NCBI GenBank assembly: GCA_900547445.1
Contig: URGJ01000001.1
Span: 1-64,000, forward strand
Origin: an uncultured Oscillospiraceae bacterium
GTDB lineage: Bacteria; Bacillota; Clostridia; Oscillospirales; Acutalibacteraceae
Direction of reading: 5' to 3'
Length of the DNA: 64,000 bases
Of the stretch, positions 6,578-14,825 are shown one piece after another. Both the position numbers and the translations under genes were made by a program. The notes below the pieces were generated by a model that saw nothing but the letters and a program-made list of their open reading frames with translations, was not told where the DNA came from and searched no databases. The first letter of the stretch is position 1. Each line of letters begins with the position of its first letter.

Positions 6578-7708
6578 TTACCTCTCCTTATTTTTAAAAT
6601 ACATAAACAACTGGCACTTTATCATACCGTTGTAAAGCTTGCGCCTTTTATCGGCGGTTCTTCCGAAATGCTTTTCAAACTCGTCGTGAGGGCTTATAAC
6701 ATAGTACTTTCTGCCGCCGCCCTCCTTAAAACGCTTACCCATTACGGTATAAAGCTCCTCCGCCGCCTTTACGTCCAAAAGCCGCTCGCCGTAGGGAGGG
6801 TTTGTGATTGTAAGGCATCTTTCCTCGGGTGGGGTAAAATCTCTAATATCCGCAACCGCCGCCTTGACATATTTTGAAACCCCCGCCTTTTTCGCGTTTT
6901 CGAGGGTCAACTCCACCGCGTTTTTATCAATATCAAAGCCCTGCGCTCTGAAATCTACGTTATGGAGAATCAAATCCTGCGCCCTCGTCCTTTCCTCGCG
7001 CCAGACCCTCTCGGGAATAAATCCAAAACGCTCGGCGGCGAAAAATCGGCGAAGACCCGGGGCGGTTTTGGTCGCCATCAGAGCCGCCTCTATAAGCAAG
7101 GTTCCGCTGCCGCAAAAGGGGTCAAAAAGCTTGGTATCGGGATAAATTCGCGCTAAATCACACATTGAAGCCGCCAGCGTTTCTTTTAAGGGCGCGGCGT
7201 TAGAATTGCGCCTGTAGCCGCGCTTGTGCAGTCCCTCGCCCGAGGTGTCTATCATCATTGTAACGCTGTTTTTGTGAATTGAAAACCTTATTTTATATTC
7301 GGGTCCTGTCTCTGCAAAGCGGGAAACCGAATATTTAAGCTTTAAACGCTCAACTATCGCTTTTTTAATAATCGACTGGCAGTCGGGTATGCTGTGAAGA
7401 AAAGAATCAATGCTCCAGCCGTTTACGGGGAATGCGTCGTCCTTACCTATAAAGTCCTCCCAGCGAAGTCCCTTTACGCCGTCAAACAGCTCGGTAAAGG
7501 TAGAGGCGTAAAACTCGCCCACATTGATTAAAATTCTCTCCGCAAAGCGGGAGCAGATATTAGCGCGGGCAAGCATATTAAAATCGCCCGATAGCTTTAC
7601 CTTGCCGTTTTCGGTGACAACCTCCGTAAATCCCATACGACGAAACTCATCCGCGGCGATGCCCTCTGTTCCGAAGAGACAGGGAGCGATTAAATTTATT
7701 TTTTCCAT
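6578..7708 (-). CDS. THUMP-domain class I SAM-dependent RNA methyltransferase (RlmL/YpsC type)
   Basis: A 376-residue protein with an N-terminal ferredoxin-like/THUMP region (about 1-160) and a Rossmann methyltransferase domain. The SAM-binding DPFCGSG lies at 196-202 and the N6/N2-methylation motif NPPYGERL at 303-310. Homologues methylate the exocyclic N2 of a 23S rRNA guanosine (RlmL N-terminal half) or are annotated YpsC. The start codon overlaps the fumarase stop (TAATG) and has GGAGG, so translation is coupled. Confidence 0.92.
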   Translation of the reverse strand: MEKINLIAPCLFGTEGIAADEFRRMGFTEVVTENGKVKLSGDFNMLARANICSRFAERILINVGEFYASTFTELFDGVKGLRWEDFIGKDDAFPVNGWSIDSFLHSIPDCQSIIKKAIVERLKLKYSVSRFAETGPEYKIRFSIHKNSVTMMIDTSGEGLHKRGYRRNSNAAPLKETLAASMCDLARIYPDTKLFDPFCGSGTLLIEAALMATKTAPGLRRFFAAERFGFIPERVWREERTRAQDLILHNVDFRAQGFDIDKNAVELTLENAKKAGVSKYVKAAVADIRDFTPPEERCLTITNPPYGERLLDVKAAEELYTVMGKRFKEGGGRKYYVISPHDEFEKHFGRTADKRRKLYNGMIKCQLFMYFKNKER

Positions 7709-8553
7709 TATATGACCTCCGAGGCGTGCCGCGTTACATGACAGCCGATATTTACCGCCACGGGAAGACCTGCTATATGGGTCGGCGCAGTCTCGATATT
7801 TACAGCCAAAGCGGTAGTCCTTCCGCCAAAGCCCTGTGGACCTATATCAAGCAAATTGATTTTTTCTAAAAGCTCGTCCTCAAGCTCCTTATAAAAAGGG
7901 TCGGAATTGCGCTTGTCGGTGCTTCTGCAAAGGGCAAGCTTTGAAAGCAGAGCGCATTGCTCAAAATCGCCGCCTATTCCTACACCTATCACCATAGGCG
8001 GGCAAGGGTTGTTGGACGCTTTTTTTACAATATCAAGCACCGCGTTTACAACGCCGTCCCTGCCGTCAAAGGGAGTGAGCATTTTAACTCCGCTCATATT
8101 TTCACTGCCGAAGCCCTTGGGCGCAACGGTTATTTTAACCTTATCGCCATCGGTAATCACCGTGTGGATAACCGCGGGGGTATTATCGTTTGTGTTGACC
8201 CTCTTTAGCGGGTCGCCAACAACCGACTTACGCAAAAGCCCCTTTTCGTAGCCCCGTCTTACACCCTCGTTTACCGCCGCGTAAAGACTGCCGCCAGTAA
8301 AATGCACATCCTGACCGATTCGGAGAAAGACTACCGCCATTCCCGTGTCCTGACAAATAGGCAAATCGTATTCGTTTGCCGCCGCGATATTTCTTTTAAG
8401 GTCGCCAAGCACGCTTTTCGCCAAATCGCAGGTTTCACATTTTTCCGCCGAGCTTATTTTTTCCTCAATATCACAGGGAAGCTTTTTATTAGCCCTTATG
8501 CAAAGCTCGCTTACCGTTTCCGTGATTTTTTCAACCGATATTTCTCTTACCAT
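7708..8553 (-). CDS. Class I fumarate hydratase alpha subunit
   Basis: A 281-residue protein matching the N-terminal half of class I fumarases and the TtdA family. Three candidate [4Fe-4S] ligand cysteines are visible at C67 (LPICQDTG), C184 (NNPCPPMV) and C271 (NIGCHVTRH). The enzyme interconverts fumarate and malate and normally needs a beta subunit. Unusually, no beta-subunit gene is adjacent; the next gene is the RNA methyltransferase. Assignment as fumarase rather than tartrate dehydratase alpha is by overall resemblance. Confidence 0.88.
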   Translation of the reverse strand: MVREISVEKITETVSELCIRANKKLPCDIEEKISSAEKCETCDLAKSVLGDLKRNIAAANEYDLPICQDTGMAVVFLRIGQDVHFTGGSLYAAVNEGVRRGYEKGLLRKSVVGDPLKRVNTNDNTPAVIHTVITDGDKVKITVAPKGFGSENMSGVKMLTPFDGRDGVVNAVLDIVKKASNNPCPPMVIGVGIGGDFEQCALLSKLALCRSTDKRNSDPFYKELEDELLEKINLLDIGPQGFGGRTTALAVNIETAPTHIAGLPVAVNIGCHVTRHASEVI

Positions 8554-8616
8554 TTTTCTCTCCGTAAATTTAAAGGCAGAAATCGCCTAAGGGCAAAATC
8601 CGCCTTACATAAAATC

Positions 8617-9066
8617 TTATTTTGCCGCGCCGCGCTTAGTGCGTCTCGCCTCGGGATTTTTGCGCTTTAAGTCCGAAAACTTCTCGTCGCTTGTCTGCTT
8701 AAAACGGCTCATCATTTCCTCAAAGCTCTGAGGCTCCGCCTTTTTAGGAGTCCAGGTATACGAGCTGTCTATCTTGGGCTGCTGAAAGCTTCGCTTTTCG
8801 CGGCGCTCCTTTGATTCCGAAGTCTTTTCCGATTCAAGCGCGCGCTTAATACTAAGGCTTATCTTGCCGTCTTCCCCGATATTAAGCACCTTCATCTTCA
8901 GGACGTCTCCGACTTTAACAAACTCCTTAATATCGCTCACATAGGTACGCGCAACCTCGGAAATATGTACCATTCCCGACTTGCCCTCGCCAATATCGGC
9001 AAAGACTCCGAAATTTGTAATGCCGGTAATTTTTCCCTCAACAATTTGTCCAACAGTAAGCTGCAT
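8617..9066 (-). CDS. S1 RNA-binding domain protein (YabR-like)
   Basis: A 149-residue protein whose first 73 residues form one S1 OB-fold (GQIVEGKITGITNFGVFADIG...GKISLSIKRA), followed by a charged, probably disordered tail rich in Lys, Arg and Glu. It occupies the position of yabR, downstream of divIC, as in Bacillus and Clostridium. The precise RNA target is unknown. The GGAGG lies about 13 bases from the ATG, longer than usual. Confidence 0.9.
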   Translation of the reverse strand: MQLTVGQIVEGKITGITNFGVFADIGEGKSGMVHISEVARTYVSDIKEFVKVGDVLKMKVLNIGEDGKISLSIKRALESEKTSESKERREKRSFQQPKIDSSYTWTPKKAEPQSFEEMMSRFKQTSDEKFSDLKRKNPEARRTKRGAAK

Positions 9067-9091
9067 AAAAGCTTTGTGTCCTCCTCAAAAA

Positions 9092-9382
9092 TTAATTGCC
9101 TGATATATCGATAAAGACCTGCTCGTCAGGATAGATATAGCCCAGTCTTTCTCTTGCCGCTTTTTCGATTATTTTAGATTCCGAACCGTCCTCAAGCATC
9201 GCCCGAAGCTCCTCTATATCGTTCTGCTCCGCGGCGTACTGCTCCTTAAGCGCGTCAAGCTCCTTACGACTCTTATTAAGGGTGTTCCACAGACCCGAAA
9301 GGGTAGCAATCATATAAACGCATACCCCGAGAATCATAAGGCGCAGTAAAATACTTTTATTATTTCTCTTTCTCTTTTTCAT
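9092..9382 (-). CDS. divIC: Septum formation initiator family protein (DivIC/FtsB)
   Basis: A 96-residue bitopic protein: basic N-terminus, one transmembrane helix at about 13-31, a coiled coil (about 32-66, KELDALKEQYAAEQ) and the family end motif ERLGYIYPDEQVF. It acts with FtsL and DivIB in the divisome. It sits between yabQ and the S1 protein, the conserved Firmicutes order. Confidence 0.92.
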   Translation of the reverse strand: MKKRKRNNKSILLRLMILGVCVYMIATLSGLWNTLNKSRKELDALKEQYAAEQNDIEELRAMLEDGSESKIIEKAARERLGYIYPDEQVFIDISGN

Positions 9383-9450
9383 AATTTCAGCGCTCCGTGG
9401 GAATATATCTCGCAGACCTATCCCTTATTGGATTAAGTATACAACAAACC

Positions 9451-9909
9451 TTACTTCCTTTTCAAGTGTTTTTTTAAAGTATTTGAGCATAAAACGTATA
9501 TTTTTTTCACTTTTTCTCCTAAAAAATCGGTTCCCTTGCCGATTAAGGCAAAAAAACGGCCTAAAAGCGACGAAAACCAATCAAAAACAAACCGCCCTGC
9601 CTTTAACATCTTTGAAAAAACAAAAACCAAAACGCGTGAAACAGTAAGCCTTATAATCACGAATCCGACCGCAGCTCCCGCAAAGACAAAGGCGCGGGGC
9701 TCGCCTCCTGTAACCGAAAGCAAAAAACAGAAGCAGGTAATAGCGCAAAGAACCGAATATAGTATATCGGTCGCGAAAACCGCGGCTGTTCCCAATTTAA
9801 TCTCTCTCCTCAGAGCCCGCAAAATATCGTAAGCAACACAGTAAAAGCCGCCTAATGCGGCTGAATATAAAAACCCTATCAGCTGCGATAAATTATCTAT
9901 TTCCCACAT
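9451..9909 (-). CDS. yabQ: Spore cortex biosynthesis protein YabQ
   Basis: A 152-residue membrane protein with about three hydrophobic segments in its first 90 residues (LIGFLYSAALGGFYCVAYDIL at the start is typical) and a basic amphipathic C-terminal half. In B. subtilis YabQ is a sporulation membrane protein needed for cortex formation. It follows yabP with only three bases between and has an AGGTGA ribosome site. Confidence 0.88.
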   Translation of the reverse strand: MWEIDNLSQLIGFLYSAALGGFYCVAYDILRALRREIKLGTAAVFATDILYSVLCAITCFCFLLSVTGGEPRAFVFAGAAVGFVIIRLTVSRVLVFVFSKMLKAGRFVFDWFSSLLGRFFALIGKGTDFLGEKVKKIYVLCSNTLKKHLKRK

Positions 9910-9912
9910 AGC

Positions 9913-10182
9913 TCACCTGAAAATTCGGGAAAACAGTCCGCCGCTTCTTTCCTCTGAGGTGTATACAAGCGCGTAAAGACGCCCCTCCGCGGAAAGATCG
10001 CCGCTTTTGGTATCAAAATTTATGATGTGTAACCCAGACCCTTTTACGGTAAGCTTTCCGAGCGAGGTATCAAGCACCACCGTCTCCTCGTCAAAGGAAA
10101 GAACATCCTTTACCCCTGTCAAGGTCATTTTCTTGCGATCCTCGACTATTATATTATGATTTAAGCGCACATTTTCTTCCAC
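9913..10182 (-). CDS. yabP: Sporulation protein YabP
   Basis: An 89-residue YabP/YqfC-family protein of mostly beta strands (RKKMTLTGVKDVLSFDEETVVL...). I use the GTG at 10180-10182 because an AAGAGG ribosome site lies eight bases upstream; an in-frame GTG three codons earlier overlaps that site. YabP is involved in spore coat and envelope assembly in the mother cell. It is part of the rqcP-yabP-yabQ-divIC cluster. Confidence 0.88.
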   Translation of the reverse strand: MEENVRLNHNIIVEDRKKMTLTGVKDVLSFDEETVVLDTSLGKLTVKGSGLHIINFDTKSGDLSAEGRLYALVYTSEERSGGLFSRIFR

Positions 10183-10251
10183 AGCCAACACCTCTTATTA
10201 AAATATATTTTAAAAGAAGTTCTTTTATTACGCTGTGCGTCTAAAACACTT

Positions 10252-10494
10252 TTACGGGATTATTTTATAAAGTCCCGCCGCGTCGTCCTTTTTGACCGTC
10301 TCCGCAACCGAGGTAACCTCTGCCTTAAAATCACGCGCGCCGAAGGATATTTCTATAATATCCCCAACCTTGACGTCATACGAAGCCCGAGCCGCCTTGC
10401 CGTTTACGGTGACTCTGCCCGCGTCGCACGCCTCGTTAGCGACCGTGCGCCTTTTAATAATTCTTGAAACCTTTAAGTACTTGTCAAGCCTCAT
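10252..10494 (-). CDS. rqcP: S4-domain RNA-binding protein RqcP
   Basis: An 80-residue protein consisting of one S4 domain (MRLDKYLKVSRIIKRR...AGRVTVNGK). B. subtilis RqcP (YabO) binds obstructed 50S subunits and supports RqcH-driven poly-alanine tailing in ribosome rescue. The location next to hup and yabP matches the yabO locus. A GGAG site precedes the ATG. Confidence 0.9.
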   Translation of the reverse strand: MRLDKYLKVSRIIKRRTVANEACDAGRVTVNGKAARASYDVKVGDIIEISFGARDFKAEVTSVAETVKKDDAAGLYKIIP

Positions 10495-10512
10495 TTTCTT
10501 CTCCTAAAGATA

Positions 10513-10534
10513 GAGCCGCCCTTGCGGACGGCTC
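10513..10534 (-). terminator. Hairpin downstream of the HU gene
   Basis: GAGCCG(T)CC / GG(G)CGGCTC stem with a short loop after the HU stop. The following T stretch is poor (TATCTTT), so partial read-through into rqcP is likely. Confidence 0.45.
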
Positions 10535-10549
10535 ACGAATTTAAGTAAA

Positions 10550-10825
10550 TTATTTGGAAACTGTATCCTTAAGAGCCTTTCCTGCCTTGAATACGGGGTT
10601 CTTGGAAGCGGCAATCTTAATGGTCTGCTTAGTCTGCGGATTGATACCTGTTCTCTCTGCACGCTCACGAACCTCAAATGTGCCGAAGCCTACAAGCTGA
10701 ACCTTCTCGCCCTTTTTTAATTCGTCGGTAACGGTGTCAAGAAAGGCGGAGAGAGCCTTTTCGGCGTCCTTCTTAGAAATGCCGGCCTTATCAGCCATTG
10801 ATGCTACTAATTCTGTTTTGTTCAT
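10550..10825 (-). CDS. hup: HU family DNA-binding protein
   Basis: A 91-residue histone-like HU protein (MNKTELVASMADKAGISKKDAEKAL...), with the beta-arm motif GFGTFEVRERAERTGINPQT and the C-terminal helix. It bends and compacts DNA as a dimer. The ATG at 10825 is chosen because GGAGG sits eight bases upstream; the longer frame starting MEVLI is not supported. Confidence 0.97.
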   Translation of the reverse strand: MNKTELVASMADKAGISKKDAEKALSAFLDTVTDELKKGEKVQLVGFGTFEVRERAERTGINPQTKQTIKIAASKNPVFKAGKALKDTVSK

Positions 10826-11003
10826 TATAAGAACCTCCAAAAATTATTTTTCAACGAATAACTCGTTTGAAAGCTTTAATGTACCAGCCAAAAGCTTGTA
10901 CTATTTATTTTTACCATACTTTTTTAAAAAAATCAATCTATTTTCGTATATTTTTAAAATTTTCTGTAAAAAAACATAAAAAGATTATTTTTAAAGCAGA
11001 ATT

Positions 11004-12692
11004 TCAGCGTATAATTCTATGTTTTTTACAAAATTCCGTAATTTTTTCCGATTTAGGAAGAGAATAAAAATCGCTTTCCTCGAAGGTATTTGCCAAAATA
11101 AGGGAAATAACATATGCCATAGCGGCGGCAAAAATTGCCAAAACAGTCACTGAAAAAGAAGTGCCGATATTAAAAGCAAGCCTTGCGGTAACACCGCAAA
11201 AGGCGGCAGAGATTAAAGGCTTTAAAAACACGCTTTTAATATTCACCGAAATATCTTTGTCCTTGAGCAAAGCGGAAATATGCAAAACGAATATAACGGC
11301 ATAGCAGGAAAGTGTGCTGAGAGCCGCCCCCTTTACATTAATTTTGGGAACAGAAACGGTAAGCAAACCGACAGTTAATTTTACCGCCGCGCCGACCGCG
11401 ATATTTATAAGCGCCCTTTTTTGCCTGCCTACCGCCTGCAAAATCCCCGTTAAAGGTATTGCAAAGCCCGCAAAAACCGCCGCGATACCGAAAATTCTAA
11501 GCAAAGGAGAGCCTATTTCCACCGAGGCGGCGCTGTCGTACAAAAGCTCCATTATCCTATCGGAAGCGGCAATCAGACCTATCCCCGCAGGAAAGGAAAT
11601 AAGCGCGGTAAGCTTTAAAGCGGAGTTCAAATTACGGTTTAAAGCCTTATAATCCTTTTCAGCGCTAAATCCCGCGATTACAGGAACCGCGCTTACGCCT
11701 ATCACGGCAGTAAGGGTCGGCACTAAATTGAAAAGGGTATATGCCTTTCCCCTAATTCCGTAAAGCAAAGCGGAAAGCTCGCCGTTAGTTATAGGCGACC
11801 ATGCGGTTTTATTATACTCGGCTATCGACAAAGCGTAGATTTCCCGAATAATATTAAAGCCGTTTTCATCAAGCGAGCTTAATTGCCGCCTTACGGTAAA
11901 CGCGTCTATAATAAGGGCTATATTTCCCGCGAGCGAAGCCAGCGCCACGGGTACGGCGATTAAAATAAGCGCTTTTGCCGCGGCTTTGTCAGAATCTGCT
12001 TTAGAACAGCTTAACAGCAGTTTTGAGGGAACGCCGTCCCCCTTAAATCCATAATAAAGCTTAAGATAAAGGGTTGAGACCGCCGTGCCCACCGTAATCC
12101 CGAAAATCGCCGCCGCCGCGCCGAAAGCGACATTTCCCGTTAATTTAACGGTCAAAAGCCCGAATCCGAAGCCCAATATAAGCTTGCAAAGCGCCTCCGC
12201 AAGCTCGGAAACCGCCGTCGGGAGCATATTGTTAAGTCCCTGATAATACCCGCGGTAGGAGGACATAAGACAGCAAAAAATAACCGACGGAGCCATCGCC
12301 GCAAGCGAGTAAATCCCCGCCCCCGTAGAATCTGTGAGCCTTGAAAAGGGATAGATTAAGACCGACAGGCACAAAAAGAATATAAGCCCCGCCGCAAAAT
12401 ATACCCTGCGGCTGACCTTAAGCGTCTCTCTAACATCATTAAATCTGCCCTGTGCGCTGTACTCCGAGACCGTTTTTGAAACAGCAACGGGAAGCCCCGC
12501 CATAGCGAGGGCGTAAAACGGGGTGAACAAATCATAGGCGGAGGAAAAATAGCCGAAGCCCAAATCGCCTAAGCAGTACCTACTCGAAAGCGGAATTTTA
12601 AAAAGCGCGCCTATAAGCTTTACCGCGACCGCCGAGCATAAAAGCAGAAACGCTCCCCGCTGAAAGCCCTTTTCCCTGTTTTCCTTTTTCAT
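11004..12692 (-). CDS. Polysaccharide/lipid II flippase of the SpoVB/MurJ (YabM) family
   Basis: A membrane protein of about 562 residues with roughly 14 hydrophobic segments, MOP superfamily. The first segment FLLLCSAVAVKLIGALFKIPLS and the motif AMAGLPVAVSKTVSEYSAQGR are characteristic of SpoVB-like flippases, which move undecaprenyl-linked precursors and in spore formers serve cortex synthesis. The position upstream of hup-yabO-yabP mirrors yabM. I prefer the ATG one base past the nucleosidase stop over an in-frame ATG 12 codons upstream that lacks a ribosome site. Confidence 0.88.
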   Translation of the reverse strand: MKKENREKGFQRGAFLLLCSAVAVKLIGALFKIPLSSRYCLGDLGFGYFSSAYDLFTPFYALAMAGLPVAVSKTVSEYSAQGRFNDVRETLKVSRRVYFAAGLIFFLCLSVLIYPFSRLTDSTGAGIYSLAAMAPSVIFCCLMSSYRGYYQGLNNMLPTAVSELAEALCKLILGFGFGLLTVKLTGNVAFGAAAAIFGITVGTAVSTLYLKLYYGFKGDGVPSKLLLSCSKADSDKAAAKALILIAVPVALASLAGNIALIIDAFTVRRQLSSLDENGFNIIREIYALSIAEYNKTAWSPITNGELSALLYGIRGKAYTLFNLVPTLTAVIGVSAVPVIAGFSAEKDYKALNRNLNSALKLTALISFPAGIGLIAASDRIMELLYDSAASVEIGSPLLRIFGIAAVFAGFAIPLTGILQAVGRQKRALINIAVGAAVKLTVGLLTVSVPKINVKGAALSTLSCYAVIFVLHISALLKDKDISVNIKSVFLKPLISAAFCGVTARLAFNIGTSFSVTVLAIFAAAMAYVISLILANTFEESDFYSLPKSEKITEFCKKHRIIR

Positions 12693-12693
12693 A

Positions 12694-13395
12694 TCACAGC
12701 TCTTTTGCGGCTTCTTCGGCACATTCAAGAATAAAATCCGATAAAACCGTTTCGCGCGAGGTGTTCATTTCGCGGTAGTTTTCAGCCGCCGATTCTCCCG
12801 CGTCGTCGGACACCCTGCGCACCGCGGCAAAGGGTACACCCGCGTACTCGCAGACATAGGCGATAGCCGCGGTCTCCATATCACAGCACATAGCGTCGAA
12901 CTCTTCCTTCAAAAAATCTCTAAGCCCGCTATCGCATACAAAACGGTCGCCCGTTACGGCTACACCCTCCTTTATATTAGGTAAAAGGGATTTGATGACG
13001 CCGTTTAAGCGCTTGTCCGACCTATAAATATAGCTATGCTGTCCCGGCTTTTCACATGGCTTATATCCGATTGTAGTAAGGTCAAAATCGTGTTCTAAAA
13101 ACTCTGTACATAGGCAAAGCTCGCCCCGCCTTATGCCGCTTATACCGCCTGACAGCCCGTAATTAAGTATAATTTCACAGCCGATATCAACCATATGAGC
13201 GGCGGCAGCCGCCGCGTTTACCTTTCCTATACCGCAAAGTATGGCGCAAACCTCTATGCCGCCCGTATTAAATTCCAGTATTCTTCTTTTGAGAAAGGCT
13301 TTTTCGGTATACCCGCCTTTTTTGATTCTTTCCTCAAGCGGTGCAAACTCATCCGCGTCGGCGACAATTATGCCGACTTTTTTTATTTTTTCCAT
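12694..13395 (-). CDS. mtnN: 5'-methylthioadenosine/S-adenosylhomocysteine nucleosidase
   Basis: A 233-residue phosphorylase-like nucleosidase. GIGKVNAAAAA and NYGLSGGIS line the base pocket, and CDMETAAIAYVC plus VRRVSDDAGES hold the catalytic acid and ribose-binding Glu. It hydrolyses MTA and SAH to adenine and the thioribose, clearing products of SAM use. A GGAG precedes the ATG. It is nearly contiguous with the flippase gene downstream, which suggests cotranscription. Confidence 0.9.
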   Translation of the reverse strand: MEKIKKVGIIVADADEFAPLEERIKKGGYTEKAFLKRRILEFNTGGIEVCAILCGIGKVNAAAAAAHMVDIGCEIILNYGLSGGISGIRRGELCLCTEFLEHDFDLTTIGYKPCEKPGQHSYIYRSDKRLNGVIKSLLPNIKEGVAVTGDRFVCDSGLRDFLKEEFDAMCCDMETAAIAYVCEYAGVPFAAVRRVSDDAGESAAENYREMNTSRETVLSDFILECAEEAAKEL

Positions 13396-13427
13396 ATATT
13401 TTCTCCGTAATCTTAAACAAAAATAAA

Positions 13428-13443
13428 GGGCGGAAAACCGCCC
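13428..13443 (-). terminator. Terminator after the zinc-ribbon protein gene
   Basis: GGGCGG / CCGCCC stem with a TTTT loop followed on the minus strand by TTTATTTTT, two bases past the stop of the upstream gene. Confidence 0.8.
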
Positions 13444-13444
13444 G

Positions 13445-13834
13445 TTATTCCTCCGTCTTGTCTTCCTCGCTGTCGTAGAAAAGCTTTGCTCCGCAGGCGT
13501 TGCAGTAATTCGATGTCTGCTCTATCGCCGCACCGCACTTTGGGCAGATGCGCCTATTCTTTACGCTGTTAATTTCCGCCTTAAGCTTATCAATCTTATC
13601 GCTTTTCTCCTTGATAGAAAGCACAAGCTCGCTGACATTTTCATCATCAGCCGCCGAGTCCTTGATTTTATTGTAATAAATCTCGCCCAAAACCGCAAAA
13701 TCCTTTGCCCTTTTGCTTTCAAGAGAGGCAATGTCAAATTTTTGCTTTTGGGTATTTACGACCTCGCCCGTCTTCTTAGAGGCAACGTCAATTGCTTCCT
13801 TTGCCTTGCTTACCACATCATCAAAAAAGTCCAT
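13445..13834 (-). CDS. Small helical protein with C-terminal zinc ribbon
   Basis: A 129-residue protein of unknown function. Residues 1-95 are helical and highly charged (DDVVSKAKEAIDVASKKTGEVV, then a coiled coil KIDKLKAEINSVK), and the end is a zinc ribbon CPKC...CNAC. Such proteins are common in Clostridia without assigned role. I start at MDFFDD, where GGAGG lies eight bases upstream, not at the earlier in-frame codon. Confidence 0.8.
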   Translation of the reverse strand: MDFFDDVVSKAKEAIDVASKKTGEVVNTQKQKFDIASLESKRAKDFAVLGEIYYNKIKDSAADDENVSELVLSIKEKSDKIDKLKAEINSVKNRRICPKCGAAIEQTSNYCNACGAKLFYDSEEDKTEE

Positions 13835-13892
13835 TGTGAAAACCTCCGTTTTTTTGTATTTTATCACGAAAATATGAATTTTTCAAGTAATA

Positions 13893-14825
13893 TTACAGAT
13901 TATACTTACCGTTGCCTATAAATTCCGTCACAAGCGAATCAGACGGCACAAGCGCACTGTCAATCGGAACAAATTGCTCAAGAGCGGCGGCGGTTTTCAA
14001 AAAATAGTCCCTGCACCGAGCGTCCCAAGCTACCTCGTCCTTTAACTTTAAAAACTCATTTCGGTAAAGACACGGCTCGTAAATATGGAGGGTTTTAATC
14101 TGAACGTCCGCGGTATTCTTAAAGCAGTAGAGATATTTTTTCTCGCCCTCAACCACACCCTGCCAGAGCGACAGGGTCTCGTTCACTGATGAGCCGCGAA
14201 ATGTGCGGTCGCGCAGAACCCGTCTTGCAAGCCTTAGCTGGCGGCTTGACAAAAGCTGACTGCCGTCCTCATTATCCACACAGCGGTTAACGCTGATGTA
14301 CGCCTTGAATATATTTTTTCTCGGCACCAACTCTGTTATAAAGGGATTAAGAGCGTGAAGCCCCTCAACAATCGCGATTCCCCTGCCCGAAACGTCAATA
14401 TTACGTGCCGCCAAAACACGGTTCTTTTGGGCAAAATTATATTTCGGGAGCGCGGTTTTTCCTGTCTTAATAATCTCATTTAAGCATTTATTAAGAAGCG
14501 GAATATCAAGGGCGTTTACAGATTCGATATCTCGCGTTCCGTCCTCTGAAACAGGCAGCCGATCGACGGGCAAATAAAAATCGTCAAGCGAAATGACCTC
14601 TGTCACCTCATCAAGCTCTTTCAGCTTTTCGCAAAGCATATGCGCCGTTGTGGTTTTTCCCGAGGCAGAGGGCCCCGCCAAGGCTACGATTTTTATATCG
14701 TCATCGTCCGAAATACGCTCTGCTATATTGCTTATCTCTCTGTCATAATGCCGCTCCGCGCGGGCAACCAGTTCTTCAGGAGCCTTCAGCGCCAAATCAT
14801 TTATTGTTTGCAGGGTATTTTTCAT
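13893..14825 (-). CDS. Uridine kinase/phosphoribulokinase-family nucleoside kinase
   Basis: A 310-residue P-loop kinase. Walker A is GPSASGKTT (51-59), followed by ISLDDFYLP, where the Asp pair binds the nucleoside ribose, and the lid RLARRVLRDRTFRGSS. Homologues phosphorylate uridine or related nucleosides in the cytosol; the substrate here is not proven. The 5' end overlaps the 3' end of hemZ by 29 bases, so the two are cotranscribed. Confidence 0.85.
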   Translation of the reverse strand: MKNTLQTINDLALKAPEELVARAERHYDREISNIAERISDDDDIKIVALAGPSASGKTTTAHMLCEKLKELDEVTEVISLDDFYLPVDRLPVSEDGTRDIESVNALDIPLLNKCLNEIIKTGKTALPKYNFAQKNRVLAARNIDVSGRGIAIVEGLHALNPFITELVPRKNIFKAYISVNRCVDNEDGSQLLSSRQLRLARRVLRDRTFRGSSVNETLSLWQGVVEGEKKYLYCFKNTADVQIKTLHIYEPCLYRNEFLKLKDEVAWDARCRDYFLKTAAALEQFVPIDSALVPSDSLVTEFIGNGKYNL

